Below, in pieces: positions 42,380 to 51,505 of a stretch of 64,000 bases of DNA; position 1 is the first letter of the stretch, and each line of letters begins with the position of its first letter. The notes under the pieces were generated by a model. It ran no database searches. It worked only from the letters and a program-made list of their open reading frames with translations, and was not told the DNA's origin. Origin of the DNA: JBBQFC01 sp038321615. Lineage in GTDB: Bacteria > Bacteroidota > Bacteroidia > Flavobacteriales_D > Cryomorphaceae. The position numbers were made by a program, and so were the translations under genes. Location of the stretch: positions 14,551-78,550 of the forward strand of contig JBBQFC010000007.1 of the NCBI GenBank assembly GCA_038321615.1, in the 5' to 3' direction.

Positions 42380-43483
42380 TCAATATACTGCGATTCGGCT
42401 ATTGGTAACTAGCACTTGGTTCTTGTCGAAAACCTTTACGATGTAAACCCCAGATTCCCATTGACTTAAATTGACCTGAGGCTGATTTACATGATAAATT
42501 AATCGGCCACTGCTATCGAAGATTTCGGCTCGATGAAAATTTTGAAAGTCGAGATGAACCATTCCAATGGCTGGATTTGGGAAAATTCGTCCAACCAGTT
42601 CTTTTGGGTTATTTACACCGACCACGACATCGGAGAAACGATACATTCCAGAAGGATCAAAAAATACACTTTGCTCGGCGGTCACGAAATACTTTCCATC
42701 GCCTGTAGAAGTAATCGCTTCGATCTGTGTAGAGTAGTTATTGGGTACGGAAGCTGAAGTACGGGTGGGATTAAAAATACCATTAGAAAAATCAGCGTCG
42801 ATATCTATTGCGATGGTAAAAGACTGAAGAAGTAAAGTATAACCTACCAAATGGGCTCTATCCTCGTTAAAATCATACCAGGCACCAGTTACGAGTCCTT
42901 GTGAATCGAAGCTGCCAATGCGCACAGCTTCTTGCGGGCCAACTAATGAGCCCATGTAATAAACATTGGTTTCCTCATTATCCCAATTCTTCGTGAAAAT
43001 GTAAATCTCTTGGCCCACTGCTATAAATGCCTCGGCGTCAAACTGTGTTGCAAACGGCTGGGAGGGAAAATCAGTTTGGTCGTTGTAAAAATAAGGTATC
43101 GCTTCTGCAGCTGCCGCATCGTTTTCCGGTTCCAGGATGTCGGTAAGTAAAACACGGTAAAATCGAAGATTCGTGCGGGTTCCGTCGTTATTACCAATGT
43201 CGCCAATGTAGAGGTAATCGCCGGATACCTGAATATCTTCCCAATCGATGTTGGTTGCACCTGTAATGGCAATCGTCCTCGACGGATTGCCCGTAAGGGT
43301 ATCAATTTCAAATAGCACCGCATCATTGCCAGAATCGCCATGGGTGAATAGCTTATCGCCGATAAACGATAAGCCAGAAGATTCTGATAAAGCAGGCGAT
43401 AAACCGGTAACGAGCTGCATGCTTTGGCTAACGACCAACAAAGGCAAGCAAAAAGTAAGTAAAAAGAGATAAGGTGTTTTCAT
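42380..43483 (-). CDS. Secreted beta-propeller-like protein with T9SS type A sorting tail
   Basis: 367 residues. Signal peptide MKTPYLFLLTFCLPLLVVSQ. Residues 22-290 contain strand-rich repeats (GLSFIGDKLFTHGDSGNDAV; NIDWEDIQVSGDYLYIGDIG; AFIAVGQEIYIFTKNWDNEE), resembling esterase-like or propeller proteins. The last 75 residues, VGRIFPNPAIGMVHLDFQNF, IFDSSGRLIYHVNQ and ESGVYIVKVFDKNQVLVT, are the type A C-terminal sorting domain recognised by the type IX secretion system. The product is therefore exported and attached to, or released from, the cell surface. Its substrate is unknown. Divergent from the polysaccharide locus across 154 bases. Confidence 0.83.
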   Translation of the reverse strand: MKTPYLFLLTFCLPLLVVSQSMQLVTGLSPALSESSGLSFIGDKLFTHGDSGNDAVLFEIDTLTGNPSRTIAITGATNIDWEDIQVSGDYLYIGDIGNNDGTRTNLRFYRVLLTDILEPENDAAAAEAIPYFYNDQTDFPSQPFATQFDAEAFIAVGQEIYIFTKNWDNEETNVYYMGSLVGPQEAVRIGSFDSQGLVTGAWYDFNEDRAHLVGYTLLLQSFTIAIDIDADFSNGIFNPTRTSASVPNNYSTQIEAITSTGDGKYFVTAEQSVFFDPSGMYRFSDVVVGVNNPKELVGRIFPNPAIGMVHLDFQNFHRAEIFDSSGRLIYHVNQPQVNLSQWESGVYIVKVFDKNQVLVTNSRIAVY

Positions 43484-43637
43484 AGCTGGGTAAAAATATC
43501 TTTTTTAAACTAAGTAATCCGCTACGAAACAATAACTTTTTTGATTTTTCGCGTATGATAGCCTATCAGATTGCAACTTCTAATAACGCGCTGGATGTGT
43601 GTGATATAAGTTGTTACTTTGCATAGCCCCTTAAACT

Positions 43638-44438
43638 ATGAGTATAAAGTCTTATTATTTCTTGCTTTTCGGTGCGCTGGTGGCCCTATCAAGCTGCAAG
43701 CCCAATCGCGACATCATCTATTTCAAGAATATGGAAGCGGCCGATCTAAACGTCGAGATGCCCATAAATAATATCTTGATTCCCACCATTCAACCCGACG
43801 ACCTGCTGAGCATTACGGTGAATAGCCTGAGCGTGGAATCGAATATGCTCTTCAATCAAGGGGTGCTTGGAACACTTGGGAGTAATGTTGCCGAAGGTCA
43901 AAAAAATGTTACTATTCAAGGGTATTTGGTCGATCGGGAAGGCAATATAAATTTTCCGGTTATGGGATTAATTCACCTCGGAGGACTTACAAAAGATGCA
44001 GCTCAGGATACCATCCAGAATAGATTAAACCGAAACTACATTAAGGATTGTACGGTAAATATTCGCTTTCTCAATTTTGAAATCACACTCATTGGGGAAG
44101 TGAAGAGAGCATCTACAATTTCCGTCCTAACCGAAACAATTAATATTCTCGAAGCACTCAGTCTGGCCGGTGATATCAACCCGCTGGGTCGAAAAGACAA
44201 TGTACTTATCATTCGTGAAAAAGATGGTATTCGCAAGTTCATACGAATTGATCTCAACGATAAGAATTTGGTAAACTCCCCCAACTATTATCTTCAGCAG
44301 AACGATGTGGTATATGTCGAAGCCGATAAGGCCAAAGCCGCTCAAGCCAGTTTTCAGCGAGCCAATTTGCAATATTTACTCGGTATCACGCTCTCCGCAA
44401 TCACTATCGTCACACTTGTTGTCGCCGTAAATCGATAA
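43638..44438 (+). CDS. Polysaccharide export lipoprotein, Wza type
   Basis: 266 residues. Lipoprotein signal MSIKSYYFLLFGALVALSSC (Cys20). The polysaccharide export domain (IQPDDLLSITVNSLSVESNM; GYLVDREGNINFPVMGLIHL) is followed by an SLBB domain (ITLIGEVKRASTISVLTETI; ILEALSLAGDINPLGRKDNV) and a C-terminal hydrophobic helix (LLGITLSAITIVTLVVAVNR). The E. coli homologue Wza forms an octameric outer-membrane channel; Bacteroidota proteins are shorter (about 265 residues, as here) and pair with a Wzc-like kinase. First gene of the locus; the next gene begins nine bases later. A poor TAnnTTTG match (TTACTTTG) precedes the start by about 20 bases. Confidence 0.92.
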   Translation: MSIKSYYFLLFGALVALSSCKPNRDIIYFKNMEAADLNVEMPINNILIPTIQPDDLLSITVNSLSVESNMLFNQGVLGTLGSNVAEGQKNVTIQGYLVDREGNINFPVMGLIHLGGLTKDAAQDTIQNRLNRNYIKDCTVNIRFLNFEITLIGEVKRASTISVLTETINILEALSLAGDINPLGRKDNVLIIREKDGIRKFIRIDLNDKNLVNSPNYYLQQNDVVYVEADKAKAAQASFQRANLQYLLGITLSAITIVTLVVAVNR

Positions 44439-44447
44439 TCGATCCCA

Positions 44448-46715
44448 ATGTTTGAACAAAAACCCGACAAGAAAGACATTCAGGCCTTAGCGATACGCTA
44501 CGTCCGTCATTGGCATTATTTCGCGGTTGGACTGGCCGTCACAGTGGCTATCGCATTAGTCTACCTGCGCTATGCTACGCCACAGTATATGGCCACTACC
44601 ACCCTCCTTTTCAAAGGGGAAGACAGCGGTGGAGGAATCTCAGAAAATACGGCATTTGCCGATTTAGAACTCCTGAACTCCAACCGAAGCATCGATAATG
44701 AGATGCTGATTCTGAAGTCGCAGAGCCTAATGGAAGAAGTAGTAACGGCCTTGCAACTTGATACGCGCTACGTTATAGAAGGGAATATCCGTGATGTGGA
44801 AATCTACGGCGATGAAGTGCCTATAAATATTGTAATGAACGAATTACAAGAGGCCGCATTTGGCAAATCATTTGAAATTTTCTTCAAAGACGATCGAAGC
44901 TTCGAACTTCGCGATGATGGGCGAACGGTTTACAACTTTGGAGAGGAAATTGAAAAATCTTATGGCAAATTCACCATCGTAGCAAATTCGGATTTCACTT
45001 TAACGGCAAATAATAAACCCATCAGGGTGCGGTTTGGAGATAAAAAAGCCCTCGCAAAAGCCTTGGCAGATCGGGTGGCTGTAAAACCAGTGAACAATAA
45101 GGCGAGTGTGCTTGCTATTTCCATTGTAGATCCAAGTGAAAGGAAAGCCGTAGATATTTTGCGTCAAGTCATTGTGGCTTACGAAGCAGCAAATGTGAAC
45201 GACAAAAATCAAATAGCCCGAAAAACAGTTGATTTTATTGACGACCGCTTGGACTTCCTGACACAGGAGCTGAATAAGGTCGAGCAGAACGTGGAGACTT
45301 TCAAGCAGGATCGCGAGATTACCGATGTAACTTCTCAAGCGCAGGAATATGTAAACACAGCAAGTGCCAATCGGAAAGAGCTAGAACAAATCACCATTCA
45401 ACTTGCAGTATTAAGAAGCATTGAAGAATACGTCCAAGCGCAAAGCGGTGACCAGTACCAAATAGTGCCGAGCACCCTTACCATTTCCGATCAAACCCTC
45501 ACCGGCTTGATTTCAAACTTTAACGCGCTTCAACTCGATAGAGAGCGTATTCTACGCACCAACCAACCTAATAATCCGCTGGTTATAAACATTAATGAGC
45601 AGCTGAGCAGACTTCGGGTAAATATTATCGAAAATCTCAAAAATATTAAAACCAGTCTCACCATAACCCGTAGAAATTTACTCGCAAAATCAGGTATGGT
45701 TGGAAATCAAATTCAACAAGTACCGGTAATGGAGAGACAGCTTATTGAGATCACACGTCAACAAGAAATCAAGCAAGCCCTGTACCTCTATTTACTCCAA
45801 AAGAAAGAGGAGTCGGCGCTATCGCTTGCTGCCACCGTTTCGAACACCCGGATTGTCGATCCCCCCATTTCTAAAGGAAAAGTAGCACCAAATAAAACGA
45901 ACACCATCGCATATGCGTCGATATTGGGGCTCTTCTTAGCTTTTTTGGTGGTGTATGCGCGCCACATGTTTATGAATAAGGTGCTCTATAGAAGCGAAGT
46001 TGAGCGGCTTACCCCCATGCCAATACTCGGAGAAATTTGTCATAATCCAGAACAGGAAATAGTGGTAACGGGCAACAACCAACGCACCCCGATAGCCGAG
46101 TTATTCCGGCTATTGCGCTCGAATTTACACTTCGCAGTGCTAAAGAAAAAAAATCAGGTATTGCTGGTCACTTCCAGTGAAAGCGGTGACGGTAAAACAT
46201 TCTTTTCCATCAATCTGGCACATAGTTTGGCCGAAACGGGCAAAAAAGTAGTTTTAATTGAGTTTGATCTCCGCAGGCCCAACTTGCTTCAATCCTTACA
46301 GATAGAGAAACGCAAGGGAATTACCGATTTTCTGATTGGCGACATTCCGAAAATAGAACATGTGATATTCCAAGCTGAGACTAACAAAAATCTATTCTTG
46401 ATATCTGCAGGAACGCTGCCCCCGAATCCTTCAGAAATTTTACTTCAAGATAGCACCGCACAGTTGATCGAAAAATTAAGCTCCGAGTACGACTACGTAA
46501 TACTTGACACCCCCCCGGTTGGTAAAGTAGCCGACGCGCTAAATTTGAGCGAACATGTGGATCTATCCATCTATATAGTGCGCTACAACTACACGAACAA
46601 GAACCGCTTTTCTATCATCAACGACCTTTACGACCACAAGAAATTGAATAACGCTTTCTTGGTGCTCAATGATTCTAAGAAGGCGAATAGTGGTGGTTAT
46701 TCTTATGGGTACTAA
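44448..46715 (+). CDS. Polysaccharide co-polymerase and tyrosine autokinase, Wzc type
   Basis: 755 residues. N-terminal Wzz domain with TM1 (HYFAVGLAVTVAIALVYLRY) and a long periplasmic coiled coil; TM2 near residue 490 (TNTIAYASILGLFLAFLVVY). The C-terminal BY-kinase has Walker A SSESGDGKTFFSINLA (about residue 575), Walker A' VLIEFDLRRPNL and Walker B YDYVILDTPPVG. It should phosphorylate its own C-terminal tyrosines to control chain length and export together with the Wza-type lipoprotein. The tyrosine cluster is very short (GGYSYGY, three tyrosines) compared with five or more in E. coli Wzc. Walker A' reads E-F-D where most members have D-x-D. Confidence 0.92.
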   Translation: MFEQKPDKKDIQALAIRYVRHWHYFAVGLAVTVAIALVYLRYATPQYMATTTLLFKGEDSGGGISENTAFADLELLNSNRSIDNEMLILKSQSLMEEVVTALQLDTRYVIEGNIRDVEIYGDEVPINIVMNELQEAAFGKSFEIFFKDDRSFELRDDGRTVYNFGEEIEKSYGKFTIVANSDFTLTANNKPIRVRFGDKKALAKALADRVAVKPVNNKASVLAISIVDPSERKAVDILRQVIVAYEAANVNDKNQIARKTVDFIDDRLDFLTQELNKVEQNVETFKQDREITDVTSQAQEYVNTASANRKELEQITIQLAVLRSIEEYVQAQSGDQYQIVPSTLTISDQTLTGLISNFNALQLDRERILRTNQPNNPLVININEQLSRLRVNIIENLKNIKTSLTITRRNLLAKSGMVGNQIQQVPVMERQLIEITRQQEIKQALYLYLLQKKEESALSLAATVSNTRIVDPPISKGKVAPNKTNTIAYASILGLFLAFLVVYARHMFMNKVLYRSEVERLTPMPILGEICHNPEQEIVVTGNNQRTPIAELFRLLRSNLHFAVLKKKNQVLLVTSSESGDGKTFFSINLAHSLAETGKKVVLIEFDLRRPNLLQSLQIEKRKGITDFLIGDIPKIEHVIFQAETNKNLFLISAGTLPPNPSEILLQDSTAQLIEKLSSEYDYVILDTPPVGKVADALNLSEHVDLSIYIVRYNYTNKNRFSIINDLYDHKKLNNAFLVLNDSKKANSGGYSYGY

Positions 46716-46820
46716 CATTTATCATCGATCAATGAAGGTGGTGCTTCTAAACGGGGCATGCATTAATGCTGACATGATTTACGGCAACATTAAGTGGTCG
46801 TTCAGAAAGGAATAGCATCA

Positions 46821-48134
46821 ATGAAAAAGCAATTCGAACGCTTTTTGCCAACAAACTTCGATTGGAAAAGTGCAATTGCTTTTTCGAAGTTGACTGGAAT
46901 AACTGGTGCTGCCCAACTTCTCATTCAAGCCATCGGTTTATTGAGCGGCATAATAGTTATTCGGCTGCTGTCAACGGATCAATACGCCTATTACACCCTT
47001 GCTAATACCATGCTTGGCACTATGGTAGTCCTGGCCGATGGAGGAATTGCAGCAGGAGTTATGGCACAGGCTGGCAGAGTGTATCAAGATAAAGAGCGAC
47101 TGGGGGTTGTTCTAAACACGGGATTAGAACTGCGACGAAAATTCGCAGTAGGTAGTCTTATAATAGCCGCGCCTGTACTTATATACCTTTTGGTCCATCA
47201 AGGAGCTGGTTGGGGTTATGCTATATTAATTCTCCTCTCTCTTATACCCGCGTTTTATGCGGCGTTATCTGGTGCCATTTTCATGATGCCCTTTAAGCTT
47301 CGTCAGGATATTAAGCCGCTTCAGCGCAACTTGGTTGTGGAAAGCATTAGCCGCTTTCTTCTTATTTTCAGCCTAATTCTATTACCGTGGGCCTTTATTG
47401 CAATTCTCAGCGCAGGTTTGCCTCGCATTTACGCCAATATACGCCTGCGCATGCTATCAGCATCTACGGCCGATTGGAGCCAGAAGTCTGACAAAGCTGT
47501 GCGTCAAAGCATTCTAAAAATGATGAAGAGGCTCATGCCTGGAGCAATTTACTATTGTGTATCTGGACAAATCAGTGTATGGCTAATTTCCTTCTTCGGA
47601 AACACCGAAGCCGTGGCTCAAATCGGCGCTCTAGGGAGAATAGCAATTATGCTTTCAGTTATTAACACGTTGTTTGCTACATTGGTCTATCCACGGTATG
47701 CTCGGCTTCCGGAAATAAAAGGTTTACTTACCAAAAGATATCTCCTTATAATATCCGCTTTATTAACGATCACCGTGGTTCTGGTGAGCTTGGTTTATGT
47801 TTTTAGCGATCAAATATTATGGGTTTTAGGACCGGAATACAGCAGTCTAAACTACGAACTCGCGCTAAGCGTTTCCGCCAGCAGTATCGCCCTTATGAGC
47901 GGTGCCACATTTACCCTTACTACCCACCGGGGCTGGGCCATTCACCCAGGTCTATCTATACCTGTAAGCATATTGGCTATTGTATCCGGAGCAATTCTTC
48001 TAAACGTTTCGACGTTGGTTGGCGTGCTCCTCTTCAACATATACGTAGTTTCCGCGCAATTTTTGCTGAACTCAGCCTTTCTAATTTTTAAGCTGAACAC
48101 TTTTAGCTCACAATCCTTTAGTGCATCTGATTAA
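46821..48134 (+). CDS. Polysaccharide repeat-unit flippase (Wzx/MATE-like)
   Basis: 437 residues from the ATG at 46821, preceded by AAAGGA at 46806-46811; a GTG at 46794 is in frame but lacks this site. Twelve or so hydrophobic helices, with the N-terminal LTGITGAAQLLIQAIGLLSG IIVIRLL region and a repeated YAYYTLANTMLGTMVVLADG pattern of the polysaccharide transporter (MOP) superfamily. It should flip the undecaprenyl-linked repeat unit across the inner membrane. Gene order (export lipoprotein, kinase, flippase, transferases) is standard. It follows a 105-base gap after the kinase gene. Confidence 0.87.
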   Translation: MKKQFERFLPTNFDWKSAIAFSKLTGITGAAQLLIQAIGLLSGIIVIRLLSTDQYAYYTLANTMLGTMVVLADGGIAAGVMAQAGRVYQDKERLGVVLNTGLELRRKFAVGSLIIAAPVLIYLLVHQGAGWGYAILILLSLIPAFYAALSGAIFMMPFKLRQDIKPLQRNLVVESISRFLLIFSLILLPWAFIAILSAGLPRIYANIRLRMLSASTADWSQKSDKAVRQSILKMMKRLMPGAIYYCVSGQISVWLISFFGNTEAVAQIGALGRIAIMLSVINTLFATLVYPRYARLPEIKGLLTKRYLLIISALLTITVVLVSLVYVFSDQILWVLGPEYSSLNYELALSVSASSIALMSGATFTLTTHRGWAIHPGLSIPVSILAIVSGAILLNVSTLVGVLLFNIYVVSAQFLLNSAFLIFKLNTFSSQSFSASD

Positions 48135-48139
48135 ATTTG
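48132..48139 (+). promoter_or_regulatory. Internal TAnnTTTG element before the GT8-like gene
   Basis: TAAATTTG overlaps the stop of the flippase gene and lies 22 bases before the TTG start at 48162. Exact consensus, but no -33 TTG, so an internal promoter is possible, not proven. Confidence 0.3.
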
Positions 48140-48161
48140 CGAATATAACATCCAACGCCCC

Positions 48162-49139
48162 TTGAACCTTTCTGATATAGCGATCTGTACACTTTTTGAA
48201 GGCGATTACCACAAAGGTCTTGCTGGATTAGTTAATTCCTTAGCACAGCAGGGCTTTCAAGGCCCTATTTATGCGGGCTACCGGGGGCCTATTCCTTATT
48301 GGGCAGAATCCAGCACACTTGTTCAACTCGAAAGATTCGGCAGTGCGCGTAAGCTGCAAGTCTCAGCCCAAATCGACTTGTATTTTATAATACTCCAAAC
48401 AGACTACCATTTCACTAACTATAAGCCCGATTTCATGCTCGAATTATGGGCTGGAGCTGCTTTAAATTCCGAATATTTAATTTATGTGGATCCGGATATA
48501 GTTGTGACCGCCGGTTTCCGTGACATTCGACAATGGTTGGATAGCGGGGTTGCATTATGCGAAGATGTAAATTCGCCAATTGCGGAATTTCATCCGAAGC
48601 GTGAAGGCTGGCGAAAGTATTTCGCCAAAATGGGATTAACCTTAAAATTCAAAAGCGCCACTTACGTTAATGGCGGTTTCGTAGGGCTTCGGAAAGATTC
48701 AATAGCTTTTCTAGAAATTTGGAAAACCATACAAGAATTTATGGCTGAAGCCATTGGAGGGCTAAACAGGTCGTCGCTCAAAGGCTCCGCTTTGCCTCAC
48801 GAGGCCACAGGGCCTTTCGCGCCTTTTAGCAAAACGGATCAAGATGCGCTCAATGCAGCCGTGGAGGCTTTTGACGGCAAGTCGAGCATAATGGGTAAAG
48901 AAGCTATGGCTTTTGAAACTGGGCGTGCAATCCTTCCACATGCATTAGGTCAACCGAAGCCATGGAATAATAGCCCTATCGGTAGGGCTCTAAAGGGTCA
49001 TTCACCAAGGATGGTGGACAAATTATACTGGGAATTTGTGAACGACCCCATTCCGGTTTTTCCGAAGGCCAAAATCCGAAGAATGCAGCGTTGGACTAAA
49101 CTGGCGGCGTTCATCAGCAGGTTTTATAATCGAAACTGA
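48162..49139 (+). CDS. GT8-like glycosyltransferase
   Basis: 325 residues from a TTG at 48162. The chain starts LSDIAICTLFEGDYHKGLAG, a GT-A nucleotide-binding start, and the metal-binding D-x-D is in YLIYVDPDIVVT. It resembles GT8/DUF-type transferases: a middle Y-V-N-G-G-F-V-G motif (NGGFVGLRKDSIAFLEIWKT) and a tail with basic residues. Donor and acceptor unknown. The TTG start is set because the first residues already form the core strand, and no ATG or GTG lies upstream in frame. Its place after the flippase fits repeat-unit assembly. Confidence 0.7.
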   Translation: MNLSDIAICTLFEGDYHKGLAGLVNSLAQQGFQGPIYAGYRGPIPYWAESSTLVQLERFGSARKLQVSAQIDLYFIILQTDYHFTNYKPDFMLELWAGAALNSEYLIYVDPDIVVTAGFRDIRQWLDSGVALCEDVNSPIAEFHPKREGWRKYFAKMGLTLKFKSATYVNGGFVGLRKDSIAFLEIWKTIQEFMAEAIGGLNRSSLKGSALPHEATGPFAPFSKTDQDALNAAVEAFDGKSSIMGKEAMAFETGRAILPHALGQPKPWNNSPIGRALKGHSPRMVDKLYWEFVNDPIPVFPKAKIRRMQRWTKLAAFISRFYNRN

Positions 49140-49235
49140 TGCTCCAGAAAGCAAATTAAAACTTCATAGCTTCGCGAAGCCTTGTTCGATTTGAGATAGT
49201 AAGTTTGCAATCATTTTTGCCTTGACTCGCATGCT

Positions 49236-50348
49236 TTGAAAAAGAACATTAGAATAACTTTCATCTGCGGTAGCCTCGAACCGGGCAAAGACGGTGTTGG
49301 CGACTACGTATTGCGCTTGGGCAATGCTTTAGCCGAAAAAGGATTATCGATCTCCTTGCTTGCATTATACGATGCACATATTGATCGAACGGTAAATGCC
49401 ATTTTAAACACAACCGAAGGAATAAACTGCTGCCGTTTGCCTTGGAGTATGGCAAAAGATGCGCGCGTAATCGCAGCTAAAAATTTCATAGAAGGGCAGA
49501 ATTCAGATTGGGTCAGCCTTCAATACGTTCCATACGCTTTTCATACCCAAGGCATCCCCTTCCATCTGCCATCCATGCTCAAAAACATTGTTGGCAAGAG
49601 TGAAATACACATTATGCTCCATGAAAGTCATTTGGGAGGTCGGTTAAGTTTGAAAAACAACTTCGTAAGGGTGGTGCAAATATGGGTTGCAAAGCGGCTT
49701 ATCTCTTTGCTTAAGCCTGCAATAATTCATACTTCAAATAGCTGGTACCAGTCGCGATTAAGACAAATTGGCATCGAAGCCGAAATTTTAGGTTTATTTG
49801 GAAACATACCTATTGTCGAATATCAGCACCTTTATTTCCCTTTGCGAGATAAGATTTTTACAGGCGTTTATTTCGGAATAGCTCCACCTTTGGTTGATTG
49901 GGAAAATTTTATGAAATCCATAACCAGGCTTGTAGGAAAAATGGCTCCATTCAAAATCATTTTTGCCGGCAATTTAGGGCCGGAAGGTGAGAAATTCATC
50001 GCCTATTTGAAGAGCTTCGGGACAGATATCCTTGCTGACATTGAACATGTCGGAATTATGAGCGCTGAAAATTTGAGTGCATTATTCCAAAATACGGATT
50101 TTGGCATCACGCGTGTGAGACCACATTTAATTGGAAAAAGTGGCTCAACAATTGCCCTTTTAGAACATGGTCTTAAACTTTGGATACCCCTATCGGTCAA
50201 TCAGGCTGAAATTGCTAAATGGATAGATTACCGGCCAGATCAATGCTTTCATGATCTAATCAATCTTAATAACGAATATGAGCCTTATCTTAAAGAGCCG
50301 AGAATTGACTCAATAGTAAAAGAATTAAATCTGCTCTTCGTTGATTGA
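49236..50348 (+). CDS. GT-B glycosyltransferase, GT4-like
   Basis: 370 residues from a TTG at 49236; the nearby ATG at 49231 opens a three-codon frame that ends at the same place. The protein starts KKNIRITFICGSLEPGKDGV, with the G-x-G-D/Y pocket (GDYVLRLGNALAEKG) typical of GT-B enzymes. The C-terminal half has IIFAGNLGPEGEKFIAYLKS, the sugar-nucleotide region HVGIMSAENLSALFQNTDFG and a GSTIALLEHGLKLW stretch, a divergent form of the GT4 E-x7-E. Likely transfers a sugar in the cytoplasm to the growing unit. The stop overlaps the next start (TTGA). Confidence 0.72.
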   Translation: MKKNIRITFICGSLEPGKDGVGDYVLRLGNALAEKGLSISLLALYDAHIDRTVNAILNTTEGINCCRLPWSMAKDARVIAAKNFIEGQNSDWVSLQYVPYAFHTQGIPFHLPSMLKNIVGKSEIHIMLHESHLGGRLSLKNNFVRVVQIWVAKRLISLLKPAIIHTSNSWYQSRLRQIGIEAEILGLFGNIPIVEYQHLYFPLRDKIFTGVYFGIAPPLVDWENFMKSITRLVGKMAPFKIIFAGNLGPEGEKFIAYLKSFGTDILADIEHVGIMSAENLSALFQNTDFGITRVRPHLIGKSGSTIALLEHGLKLWIPLSVNQAEIAKWIDYRPDQCFHDLINLNNEYEPYLKEPRIDSIVKELNLLFVD

Positions 50349-51397
50349 ACCCCTTTAAATTGAAAAAATTGCAAATCTTATTCTTGACCCACCGTTTTTA
50401 TCCCTTCGCAGGCGGTATTGAAGTCAACTCTGAAATCTTGGCTACATACTTTGCAAAGGCTGGCCACGAAGTGACCCTTACCACCTGGACTGAAAGCATA
50501 GCAGAGAAAAATTGGAATTTTGAGGTGGTGCGAAATCCGTCTTACCGGAAGCTAGTCGCCTTGCATCGCTGGGCAGATGCTATCTTTGAGAATAATATTT
50601 GCCTAAGATTAAGTCTGCCCAATTTATTAATTCGAAAACCGCGAATCACAGCCATCCGGATGGACATTGGTGGAGCAGCAGGCGGAAAGATTTGGCATCA
50701 CGCAGTCAAATTTTGGTGGTTGGGTCGGGCACAAGATGTAATAGCCGTTAGTGATGCTGTGCGACGACGCAACTGGAAAGATGCATTGGTTATTGGCAAT
50801 CCATATCGAGATGAATTATTCGAAAAAAGAGATTCAAAAAGAGGTCCCTTGAATTTTGCCTTTCTTGGGCGGTTGGTCTCCGACAAGGGTTGCGATCTGG
50901 CCATTGAAGCAATTATGCTCGTGGCTGAGAAATTAGCTCAATCGGTTACCTTAAATATAATTGGGGCGGGGCCGGAAGAAGCTGACTTGCGAAGGAGAGC
51001 TGCCAAATCGGTCGGAAAAGCCGAAATTAATTTTCTAGGTGAAAAAATAGGAGATGAAATCGTCGAAATTCTGAATCAACAGACGTATTTAATTGTTCCG
51101 ACAAAGACCACCGAGGCATTTGGAAATGTGGTGCTCGAAGGCATGGCTTGTGGTTGCATACCCATCGTATCCGATACGGGTGGCCTGCCAGAAGCAGCCG
51201 GAAAAGCCGGCGCCGTTTTTCCATCGCAAAATAGAGAAGAATTGGTGCAACTTATACTTGAACTAATTGGAGATGAAACGCGTAGAAATGAATATATGGA
51301 TGAAGCACAGGAACATTTAACGCATCATACTCCAAAAGCGGTTTCGTCGCGTTATCTAAAAGTTATCGAAGAAGCAACAAACAAGTTTCGTGGATAA
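50345..51397 (+). CDS. GT4 family glycosyltransferase
   Basis: 350 residues. A TTG at 50345 overlaps the previous stop by four bases; a second TTG at 50360 gives KKLQILFLTHRFYPFAGGIE, just as plausible. GT-B fold with G-G-I-E near the N-terminus, NFAFLGRLVSDKGCDLAIEA, LNIIGAGPEEADLRRRA and the donor site EAFGNVVLEGMACGCIPIVS followed by DTGGLPEAAG, the classic E-x7-E of GT4. Transfers a sugar from a nucleotide donor with retention. A 108-base gap follows without a gene. Confidence 0.86.
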   Translation: MNPFKLKKLQILFLTHRFYPFAGGIEVNSEILATYFAKAGHEVTLTTWTESIAEKNWNFEVVRNPSYRKLVALHRWADAIFENNICLRLSLPNLLIRKPRITAIRMDIGGAAGGKIWHHAVKFWWLGRAQDVIAVSDAVRRRNWKDALVIGNPYRDELFEKRDSKRGPLNFAFLGRLVSDKGCDLAIEAIMLVAEKLAQSVTLNIIGAGPEEADLRRRAAKSVGKAEINFLGEKIGDEIVEILNQQTYLIVPTKTTEAFGNVVLEGMACGCIPIVSDTGGLPEAAGKAGAVFPSQNREELVQLILELIGDETRRNEYMDEAQEHLTHHTPKAVSSRYLKVIEEATNKFRG

Positions 51398-51505
51398 AAA
51401 TTCCGTCAAACAGATATTTCCTTTCTTTGAGTTCGAATTGAAAACCATGATTCAATCTTTTTTCTCTGCCAAGCATCCTGAGACGGATCGCGGATTTGAA
51501 AAACT

